From the NCBI RefSeq assembly GCF_036906915.1, contig NZ_JBAKHX010000154.1:1-8239 (forward strand): DNA of 8,239 nt, given 5' to 3'. Below the pieces are notes generated by a model, which did no database searches, was not told where the DNA came from, and saw nothing but the letters and a program-made list of their open reading frames with translations. Below, one piece after another: positions 1 to 5,501 of this stretch (its first letter is position 1; the number at the start of each line of letters is the position of its first letter). Source of the DNA: Phytohabitans sp036906915 (lineage in GTDB: Bacteria; Actinomycetota; Actinomycetes; Mycobacteriales; Micromonosporaceae). A program made the position numbers and the translations under genes.

Positions 1-6
1 GAAGTC

Positions 7-71
7 CGTCGATCAAGGGCGAATGCACGTGGAAATGAGATCGAACCACGTGCGTTTGCCCTTGATCGACG
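7..71. repeat. Long imperfect inverted repeat (26-nt arms, 13-nt loop)
   Basis: Left arm 7-32 and right arm 46-71 are reverse complements at 24 of 26 positions, around a 13-nt loop (33-45). The ends read CGTCGATCAAGGGC and GCCCTTGATCGACG. In a plus-strand RNA both mismatches become G-U wobbles, so the stem would be unbroken; in a minus-strand RNA they are A-C mismatches. The hairpin lies 46 nt beyond the stop codon of the minus-strand gene ending at 117, so it could end or protect that transcript, but no U-run follows. The form resembles dispersed intergenic palindromes (REP or MITE-like) that I associate with Micromonosporaceae genomes. That identification is from memory and only one copy is in the window. 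Confidence 0.8.
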
Positions 72-84
72 AGCGTGGCGTGGC

Positions 85-116
85 GGGGGCGGGGACGGTC
101 CGGGCGGGGTAAGGGG
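85..116 (+). other. G-quadruplex-type G-tract cluster
   Basis: The plus strand carries five G runs of 5, 4, 3, 4 and 4 bases, separated by 1, 7, 1 and 3 bases. This fits the usual G3+N1-7 quadruplex pattern. The last run touches the stop codon (117-119) of the minus-strand gene. The G-rich strand is the template for that gene, so its mRNA tail would be C-rich. A role in slowing polymerase at the operon end is inference; in GC-rich DNA such patterns also arise by chance. Confidence 0.5.
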
Positions 117-1490
117 TTAGCGGCGGGGGGCGCCGGAGTATTGGCGTTCGACGTCGGTTTGAGCGAACCAGATGTAGCGTTCGGCGCCGTCGCCGACGAG
201 GGCGATCATGTCGTCGGCCATCACCTGGAGGAACTGGGTGCTGGCGGCGGGGAGGCGCAGGGAGCTGCCCGCCAGGGCGGCTTCGGTGCTGCCAAGGCGC
301 TGGAGCATGACCAGGTTGCAGTCCTGGATGGACGGTACGCCGGGCTGGCTCAGCTGGCGCAGGATCGTCAGCTGCGTCTGCCATGGACCGAGTGGCTGCG
401 GTGCGGTGGCACCGAGTTGGCCGAGGTCGTACACCACGAGGATCGGCTGCTGCGCGCTGGCGGTCACCGCGAGCGGCTGCTCCGCGGAGAGTACCGCCAC
501 GCGGTCGCCGCGGCCGGTCGCGCGTTCGCCGAAGCCTTGCCAGGCTTGCGGGTCGGCGGTCACGACGGCGACGCGGGCGCCGAGCGCGAGCGCCCGGAAC
601 GTCACCAACTGCCCGGCCCAGGCTCCGCCGACGAGGGCGATGCGGGTGGGCTCGGGGCGGAAGAAGCGTACTGAGACCGGGCCCTGCTGCCGGTCGGCGC
701 CCAGGATGAGGCCGGTGCCGGGGGAGGCGATCCGGAGCTGCGCGAGCGCGGATCGGGACGCGGTGTGCGAGCCGATGCGCAGCCGCGCGAGCCGGCCGGA
801 CAGGCCGCGGTGGCCGTCGCCTCCGCCGGGCGGGCGGCGGCTTTCGTACACGGTGCCGGGCGGCAGCGCAGGCGTGGTGTCCGGGATGGCGCGCGCCTCG
901 GAGAGCGGCACCGCCGCGGCCCGGGTGGCGGTGGCGGCCGCCGCTTGGGTGGCGGCCCGCGTGGAGGCGCTGGACGAGGTCTGCGCTGGCGGCACCGCTT
1001 GCACGGGAGGCGCGGTAGTCGCCGGCGCGGGCCCCGCGGCCTGCACCGCGGGCGATGAGAGCGTCGCGTCGCGGCCGAGCACGGCGCCGCCCGGCCCATT
1101 CGCGAACTGGGTCAGCGGCGGTGGCGGCGGGCGTTGCGGAAGCGGGGCGCCGTGGGGCGGGGTACCCGGTGCGCCGGGGGTGTTGTCGGGCGCCTGTGGC
1201 CTGGCTGCCGCGGCGTGCGGGCCGCTCAACGCACCCGGCACACCGGGCGGCGGTGCTTGGGGCGCGGGCTGGCCGGGAACGGCGGGCTGACCATAGTGGC
1301 CGGGCGCGCTAGCGACGCCGCCACCGTAAACGCCGCCGGCGCCAGCACGGCCCGCGGCACTGCCGCCCGCGCCGTAGGTGCCAGCGCCGGGTGCCGGCGG
1401 GGCCTCGTGGCGGCCGACGGAGGCCTTGCCGACCGCGGGCGGCTTCTGCTCCTCGCCCTGAGAGTCGCGAGGATCGCGAGGATCGGTCAT
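117..1490 (-). CDS. T7SS-linked protein, Pro/Ala/Gly-rich N-terminus plus degenerate P-loop-like C-terminal domain
   Basis: This is a 457-residue protein I cannot assign to a named family. Residues 1 to about 230 are low-complexity (Pro, Ala, Gly, Gln, Ser/Thr) and surely disordered, with YG motifs near residues 39, 54 and 66. Residues about 231-457 look folded, with beta-alpha alternation. TRIALVGGAWAGQ (282-294) sits where a Walker A strand-loop would be but lacks the GK[ST]; GARVAVVTADP (304-314) and ILVVYDLG (350-357) look like core strands, the last at a Walker B position. I infer an inactive ATPase-like or Rossmann fold, perhaps related to the degenerate ATPase domains of EccC. There is no signal peptide or membrane helix. 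The start is the ATG overlapping the eccE stop (ATGA), with GGGAGG 9 nt upstream, so it is translationally coupled to eccE. The frame is open further upstream, but that stretch lies inside eccE. Confidence 0.85.
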   Translation of the reverse strand: MTDPRDPRDSQGEEQKPPAVGKASVGRHEAPPAPGAGTYGAGGSAAGRAGAGGVYGGGVASAPGHYGQPAVPGQPAPQAPPPGVPGALSGPHAAAARPQAPDNTPGAPGTPPHGAPLPQRPPPPPLTQFANGPGGAVLGRDATLSSPAVQAAGPAPATTAPPVQAVPPAQTSSSASTRAATQAAAATATRAAAVPLSEARAIPDTTPALPPGTVYESRRPPGGGDGHRGLSGRLARLRIGSHTASRSALAQLRIASPGTGLILGADRQQGPVSVRFFRPEPTRIALVGGAWAGQLVTFRALALGARVAVVTADPQAWQGFGERATGRGDRVAVLSAEQPLAVTASAQQPILVVYDLGQLGATAPQPLGPWQTQLTILRQLSQPGVPSIQDCNLVMLQRLGSTEAALAGSSLRLPAASTQFLQVMADDMIALVGDGAERYIWFAQTDVERQYSGAPRR

Positions 1491-2758
1491 CGCGCGCCGC
1501 CTCCCGTTGGTGCGGACGCGTACACCGCCGGCGCCTGCTCGCCGTCGAGCTGGAACAGTTCGGCGTGCGCCTGCTCGGCGCCCCGGGTCAGGGACTGGCA
1601 GATCGGGCCGAGGTCGCCGGCGGGCGCCGACACGCGTACCAGTGCCCGAAGGTCGACCATGCGGCTGTCGTCGTCGGCAGCCATGATCAGCGAGACGCTT
1701 GTCATCGCCGCGGGCGAGGTGGAGAGCCAGTTGAGCAGCGAGGCGGCCTGCGCGACGGGCGGCCATCCGCGTACCCAGAAGGAGCGATGCGCGAGCCGCG
1801 CCGAATGCCACTCGGACCATTCCTCGCGCGGAGGCTGGGTTTCGGTGTGTGGCGTGGCCGGCGCGAGGTCGCACGACCGCATCAGCGCGCCGAGCAGCGC
1901 CTCGGCGTCGAGCAGCCGGTGGGTGATGCCGTCTTTGCGCAGCGACTTGGCGACCCGGCGGACCATGGCGGCCACCACGGCGGGTGCCAGGTCGAGGTCG
2001 GCGCCGTCGCCGATGATGGCTTCGGCGAGCGAGCGGGCGTCGAGGCGTACGGCGACCCAGGTCTCGCGGTCGGCCGGCACCGGCACGGTGCCGAAGCGTG
2101 CGAGCAGTTGCCGGTACGACTGGCCGGCGGCCGAGGACGGGTGCGTGTCGATGCTGGGCGCCGGCACGGTCTGCGTGACGACCTGGAGCACCGCGCCCGG
2201 CTGGTCGGCTTCGGCGAGCGCCGCTGCCAGCGTGTCGAGCGGGATGCCGCCTGGTTCGTCGCGGGTGGCGAGGGCGGGGGTGACGGCGGCGACCGCGTAC
2301 CAGCCGGCGTCGTCGCGGGCGACGCCCACGTGCGAGCCGTCGGCCACCGAGACGTTTTCGACGATGAGGTTGGGCGCGAGGCGGCGCAGGGCCGCGAGCC
2401 GCGCGTCGTCGCCGAACGCGGGCGCGCCCGCCTCCTGGCGGCGCCGCCGGTATCGCCGGGCCATCAGCCGCCGCTCGATCCACCAGCGCCCGCGCGCCCG
2501 GCCGAGCACGATGAGCAGCAGGACCGCGCCAACCAGGCCGACGCCGATGGCCAGCACCGCGTTCTGGGTGACGGCTGCCAGTACTGCGACGAGCACCGCC
2601 TCGGCGAGCAGAAGCTGCGTGATGTGCACGGGGCCGAGGTGGCCCGGGCGCCGGCGGGGCAGCAGGATCGCTGGGCCGGTGTAGTCGGCGGACTCGGCAC
2701 TGACCCGCCCGACGGCGCGGGCTGGCTGCGCCGAAGCGGCCTGCGGCGACACGGACAT
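1487..2758 (-). CDS. eccE: Type VII secretion protein EccE
   Basis: The protein has 423 residues, a usual size for actinobacterial EccE. A short Ala-rich cytosolic tail (1-45) leads into two close hydrophobic helices (about 48-64 and 67-86), then a basic stretch with WWIERR and an Arg cluster near 92-107, then a soluble domain of about 310 residues. The layout of two N-terminal helices, a basic patch and then a domain with HVGVARDDAGWYAVAAV (143-159) is the EccE pattern. In mycobacterial ESX systems EccE is a peripheral subunit of the inner-membrane complex formed with EccB, EccC and EccD. The gene lies 31 bp after the AAA+ gene and overlaps the next gene by 4 bp, so all three should be co-transcribed. 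The start is the first ATG, with an AGGGGG tract about 11 nt upstream. Assignment is by overall pattern, since the family is poorly conserved in sequence. Confidence 0.85.
   Translation of the reverse strand: MSVSPQAASAQPARAVGRVSAESADYTGPAILLPRRRPGHLGPVHITQLLLAEAVLVAVLAAVTQNAVLAIGVGLVGAVLLLIVLGRARGRWWIERRLMARRYRRRRQEAGAPAFGDDARLAALRRLAPNLIVENVSVADGSHVGVARDDAGWYAVAAVTPALATRDEPGGIPLDTLAAALAEADQPGAVLQVVTQTVPAPSIDTHPSSAAGQSYRQLLARFGTVPVPADRETWVAVRLDARSLAEAIIGDGADLDLAPAVVAAMVRRVAKSLRKDGITHRLLDAEALLGALMRSCDLAPATPHTETQPPREEWSEWHSARLAHRSFWVRGWPPVAQAASLLNWLSTSPAAMTSVSLIMAADDDSRMVDLRALVRVSAPAGDLGPICQSLTRGAEQAHAELFQLDGEQAPAVYASAPTGGGAR
1500..1505 (-). promoter_or_regulatory. Ribosome binding site fixing the start at 1490
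   Basis: GGGAGG on the minus strand lies 9 nt before the ATG at 1490-1488 and within the end of eccE. It decides the start of the Pro-rich protein, because the reading frame itself stays open for about 1 kb further upstream. Confidence 0.7.
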
Positions 2759-2789
2759 GCGGTGAGCTACCCCCTGCCTGTCGTAGAGA

Positions 2790-4469
2790 TCAACGCGTCG
2801 CGGCCAACAAGTCGTCGAGCACGAGCGTACGCAGGTCGTCGCGGCTGGGCATCCGGCCGAGCGCCCGCAGCCGCCCGGACTGCGCCTTCCGCATGCCTTC
2901 GAGCAGCTTGCGCGCCTCGCGGGCGTTACCGAAGTTCTGGTCGCGCTCGATCTGCGCGAACCACTCCACCAGCGCCTCGTCGAGCCCGGGAGCCAGTAGA
3001 TAATCGTCGTTGCGGGCGATCCGCTGCACGATGAGCACCAGCTCGTCGGGGGAGTAGTTCTCGAACTCGAGCGTCTTGGCGAACCGTGAGGCCAGACCGG
3101 CGTTGGCGTCGAGGAAGTTGGCCATGTCGGCGGTGTATCCGGCCACGATGACGGCCACCTGGTCGCGGTGGTCCTCCATCAGCTTGACCAGGGTGTCGAT
3201 GGCCTCCTGCCCGAAGTCGGCGGAGGTGCCGGCGGAGCGGGACAGCGTGTACGCCTCGTCGATGAACAGCACGCCGCCCAGCGCCTGCTCGAACACCGAG
3301 GTGGTCTTTTCGGCGGTGTGGCCGATGTACTGGCCGACCAGGTCGCGCCGCGAGACTTCTTTGAAGTCTCCGCCCGGTAGTACCCCGAGGGCCTTCAGGA
3401 GCTGGCCGTAGAGGCGGGCCACGGTCGTCTTGCCGGTGCCGGGCGCGCCGGTGAAGACCAGGTGGTTGCTGGCGGCGCCGACGGCGAGCCCGGCGGTGCG
3501 GCGCCACTCGTTGACCTGGATCTCGTCGATGAGCGCGCGCACCTCGGCCTTCACGCCGGCGAGACCGATCATCGTGTCGAGCTCGGCGAGGAGCTTCTCC
3601 ATCTTCGCGGTGTCCTGCCGGTTGCCGCCCTCGACCGCGCCCGCGCCGACCTTGGGGGCGAGGCCACCGTCGTCGGCTTCGCGGATGGTCGGGTGGGCGC
3701 CCTCTTCGACGAAGATGCTGGGTGTGGCGGTGCCCTCGACGCGGGTGCCCTCGACCGAGCCGCCGCAGCCGCGGCCGAACGTGATGCCGGAGCCCTGGGT
3801 GTCGTGCACCCAGGAGTCGACGATCGTGGGCGCGCTCTGGTGGGCCACGGAGATGCCCGCGTCACCGGTGCCCGAGATGTCACACCGTTCGATGGTGGGG
3901 CGCCCGGCCTGGTACACGTAGATCCCGCGGAAGCCGCAACCGGCGATCGTGGAGTTACGGATCGTGGGGTTGGCGCCGAGCCGCACGATCACGCCGTCGT
4001 CGGCCGTGTCGCGGACCTCGCACTTGTCGATGAGCCCGCCCGCGTCTTCGACGATGATCCCGTACTGCCCGCCCGTGACCTTGACATCGGTGGCGGCCAG
4101 GGTGGCGCCGTCGGTGACGGTGATGGCGGCCGCGTAGCGGGCGCTGGCCTCGCATTTCTCGATGGTGAGCCGGGTGCCGGCGGCGTTGACGGCCGGGTAG
4201 TCGGCGCCCTTGAGGACCAGGCCGGAGAGAGTGACCTCGCCGCCCTCGCAGGCGACCGCAGGGGCGTACGCGTCGCCGGCGTCGATGGTGACCGAACCGG
4301 GTTCCTTCGCCGCGACCAGGCTGACCCGCCGACCGCTGAGCCGGAGGCTCTCCGTGTAGGTGCCGGGCTCGATGGAGATGACCGTGCCGTCGGAGGCGAT
4401 CTCGAGGGCGTCACGGATGGTCGGGTAGGCACCCGCCCGCTCCGCTGAGACGGTCAGTGTGCGCGCCAT
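2790..4469 (-). CDS. Parallel beta-helix / AAA+ ATPase fusion (CbbX/EccA-type)
   Basis: The 559-residue protein has two parts. Residues about 10-265 form a right-handed parallel beta-helix: the PTI motif starts at 168, 191, 214 and 260, and weaker equivalents fall at 145 and 237, giving an exact 23-residue coil. A linker of about 25 residues leads to a CbbX/SpoVK/EccA-like AAA+ domain (about 290-559) with MIGLAGVK (300-307), Walker A GAPGTGKT (341-348), pore loop QYIGHTAEKT (380-389), Walker B VLFIDEAY (400-407), VAGY (442-445), arginine finger ASRF (460-463) and sensor-2-like GNAREARKLLE (514-524). All catalytic motifs are present, so it should be an active cytosolic ATPase that remodels protein complexes. 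Mycobacterial EccA has a TPR-like N-terminus; here a beta-helix takes that place and may bind substrate or partner. ATG 4469 is chosen over an upstream ATG at 4526 because it has GGGGAGG 10 nt upstream and begins at the first beta-helix-like sequence. Confidence 0.9.
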   Translation of the reverse strand: MARTLTVSAERAGAYPTIRDALEIASDGTVISIEPGTYTESLRLSGRRVSLVAAKEPGSVTIDAGDAYAPAVACEGGEVTLSGLVLKGADYPAVNAAGTRLTIEKCEASARYAAAITVTDGATLAATDVKVTGGQYGIIVEDAGGLIDKCEVRDTADDGVIVRLGANPTIRNSTIAGCGFRGIYVYQAGRPTIERCDISGTGDAGISVAHQSAPTIVDSWVHDTQGSGITFGRGCGGSVEGTRVEGTATPSIFVEEGAHPTIREADDGGLAPKVGAGAVEGGNRQDTAKMEKLLAELDTMIGLAGVKAEVRALIDEIQVNEWRRTAGLAVGAASNHLVFTGAPGTGKTTVARLYGQLLKALGVLPGGDFKEVSRRDLVGQYIGHTAEKTTSVFEQALGGVLFIDEAYTLSRSAGTSADFGQEAIDTLVKLMEDHRDQVAVIVAGYTADMANFLDANAGLASRFAKTLEFENYSPDELVLIVQRIARNDDYLLAPGLDEALVEWFAQIERDQNFGNAREARKLLEGMRKAQSGRLRALGRMPSRDDLRTLVLDDLLAATR

Positions 4470-4479
4470 GATGTCCGTA

Positions 4480-4486
4480 CCTCCCC
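4480..4486 (-). promoter_or_regulatory. Ribosome binding site for the AAA+ gene
   Basis: GGGGAGG on the minus strand, with 10 nt between it and the ATG at 4469-4467. It supports this start over the in-frame ATG at 4526, which would place the proposed promoter inside the coding region. Confidence 0.7.
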
Positions 4487-4500
4487 GTCGGCCCACGAGG

Positions 4501-4506
4501 ATCGTA
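4501..4506 (-). promoter_or_regulatory. Probable -10 box (TACGAT) of the T7SS operon
   Basis: TACGAT matches the actinobacterial TANNNT -10 consensus and lies in the 66-bp gap between msrB and the AAA+ gene. Transcription would begin near 4494, giving a 5' UTR of about 25 nt that contains the ribosome binding site. A weak -35 (TTCGTT) sits 18 bp upstream. It implies the three T7SS genes can be expressed independently of msrB, although read-through from msrB remains possible because no terminator is seen in the gap. Confidence 0.45.
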
Positions 4507-4535
4507 GCGACCCGGCGCCCGTACAACGAAGCCGG

Positions 4536-4934
4536 TCAGGGGGCGGGCTCCAGGGTGAGGCTGACGGAGTTGATGCAGTAGCGCTGGTCGGTCGGGGTCG
4601 GGTAGCCCTCGCCCTCGAAGACGTGGCCGAGATGCGAGTCGCACCGCGCGCACCGCACCTCTACCCGGAGCATCCCGAGCGTGCGGTCCTCGATGTATTT
4701 CACGCGGTCTTCGGCGAGCGGCGTGTAGAACGACGGCCACCCGCAGTGCGAGTCGAACTTGGTGTCGCTGGTGAAGAGCTCGGAACCGCAGGCCCGGCAG
4801 CGGTAAACGCCCTTCGTCTTGGTGTCGACGTACTCACCCGTCCAGGGCGCCTCGGTGCCAGCTTGACGGAGGACCCGGTACTCCTCGGGAGACAGGCGCA
4901 CCTGCCATTCTTCCTCAGTGTTTGGAAGCGTCAT
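4536..4934 (-). CDS. msrB: Peptide-methionine (R)-S-oxide reductase MsrB
   Basis: This cytosolic enzyme of 132 residues reduces methionine-R-sulfoxide in oxidised proteins, with electrons normally supplied by thioredoxin. It is full length for a single-domain MsrB. Two CxxC pairs, C46/C49 (CRAC) and C95/C98 (CARC), are the structural zinc ligands. FDSHCGWPSFY (60-70) is the family signature and carries C64, the expected resolving cysteine; RYCINS (118-123) carries the catalytic C120, and GHVF (103-106) is also conserved. The enzyme should therefore work by the two-cysteine disulfide mechanism. There is no fused MsrA domain. It reads in the same direction as the T7SS genes 66 bp downstream, but nothing suggests a shared function. 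The start ATG has no clear Shine-Dalgarno sequence, and a -10 box lies 6 nt upstream (leaderless). Confidence 0.96.
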   Translation of the reverse strand: MTLPNTEEEWQVRLSPEEYRVLRQAGTEAPWTGEYVDTKTKGVYRCRACGSELFTSDTKFDSHCGWPSFYTPLAEDRVKYIEDRTLGMLRVEVRCARCDSHLGHVFEGEGYPTPTDQRYCINSVSLTLEPAP

Positions 4935-4940
4935 GCATCC

Positions 4941-4946
4941 AGGCTA
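4941..4946 (-). promoter_or_regulatory. -10 box (TAGCCT) of msrB, likely leaderless start
   Basis: TAGCCT on the minus strand fits TANNNT and is separated by exactly 6 nt from the msrB ATG, so transcription would begin at or next to the A of the start codon. No -35 of recognisable quality is visible. The box lies in the 48-bp gap shared with the divergent plus-strand gene. Confidence 0.5.
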
Positions 4947-4982
4947 CCGATTACCACCAGCGCCGGCCGTCGTTGAGCAGGC

Positions 4983-5441
4983 ATGCGAGAACCGGGTCGC
5001 GCGGTGCTGGCCAGCTTCCGCCCGACCTGGCGGCAGGCGGTCGGGCACGGCCTGTACCTGGGCGCGGCCGCCGGTGCCGTGGGCCTGATGGCGTCGTTCG
5101 CGCTGCCGTCCGGCTACCGCATCGCGATCGTGCTGGTGCCAGCGCTGGTCGCCGCGGCCGCCGGCGTGGTCGCTGGCCGGCGCGGCGGCGCCGACGTCGA
5201 CGACGCGGGCATCCGGCTGGCGCAGGCTGGGTTCCTGCCGTGGAAGCGGGTGGTGGGCGTCCGGGCGGAGCGCCGCCGGCGGCGCACGGTGGTCGCGGTC
5301 TATCTGGAGTCGGGGGAGACCCGGCGGCTGCCGGCGCCGTACGACGGCGCCCTGCTGGCGCACGACCCGCTCTTCGAGCGGCGCGTCTTCATGCTCTGCC
5401 ACCTCTGGGAGACGCACCGCGACTGGAGCGTCCGCGGTTAG
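4983..5441 (+). CDS. Small membrane protein with bacterial PH-like domain
   Basis: The 152-residue protein has unknown function. A short basic N-terminus (FRPTWRQ) precedes two hydrophobic helices, about 22-40 and 46-65. A cytosolic-looking domain of about 85 residues follows. Its pattern is an aspartate-rich turn, GIRLAQAGFLPWKRVVGV (76-93), an Arg cluster (97-101), VVAVYLESGETRRLPAP (103-119), and a C-terminal helix. This matches small actinobacterial membrane proteins with a bPH_6-type PH-like domain, which often carry a PW..V motif followed by beta strands and a short 'L.AP'-like end. It is divergent from msrB. An in-frame stop lies 9 nt before the ATG, so the ATG is the most upstream start possible; the Shine-Dalgarno sequence is weak, and GTG at 5004 is an alternative. 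The family call rests on pattern only. Confidence 0.8.
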   Translation: MREPGRAVLASFRPTWRQAVGHGLYLGAAAGAVGLMASFALPSGYRIAIVLVPALVAAAAGVVAGRRGGADVDDAGIRLAQAGFLPWKRVVGVRAERRRRRTVVAVYLESGETRRLPAPYDGALLAHDPLFERRVFMLCHLWETHRDWSVRG

Positions 5442-5489
5442 TGGGCGGCTTCAAGCGCGCGAACGACCGAGCGGAGCGAGGGCATCACT

Positions 5490-5495
5490 TAGGCT
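5490..5495 (+). promoter_or_regulatory. -10 box (TAGGCT) of the polymerase gene, likely leaderless start
   Basis: TAGGCT fits TANNNT and is followed by exactly 6 nt before the ATG at 5502, the spacing expected if transcription begins at the start codon. No Shine-Dalgarno sequence is present between box and ATG. It suggests the polymerase gene has its own promoter, despite lying only 60 bp after the membrane-protein gene. Confidence 0.5.
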
Positions 5496-5501
5496 CGCCC
5501 C

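Noticed and set aside
1465..1482. Tandem 9-bp repeat TCGCGAGGA near the start of the Pro-rich gene
   Set aside because: Two coding units that just give a DPRDPRD sequence; too short to suggest a functional repeat.
1491..2483. N-terminal extension of the Pro-rich protein to 788 residues
   Set aside because: The extension lies inside eccE in another frame and is Arg-rich nonsense; the ATG at 1490 has a good ribosome binding site and a 4-bp overlap typical of coupled genes.
1134..3034. Long plus-strand open frames of over 500 codons opposite eccE and the Pro-rich gene
   Set aside because: They are mirror frames of high-GC coding DNA: the proteins are rich in Arg, Ala and Gly with no recognisable domain, and they lie wholly opposite well-supported genes.
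3462..4448. Plus-strand open frame of 328 codons opposite the beta-helix ATPase
   Set aside because: The opposite strand carries complete AAA+ motifs and the beta-helix repeats; this frame gives only a Gly/Asp/Val-rich shadow.
4470..4526. Longer start for the AAA+ fusion at 4526
   Set aside because: It adds 19 residues with no domain match, overlaps the likely promoter, and lacks the clear ribosome binding site found for the start at 4469.
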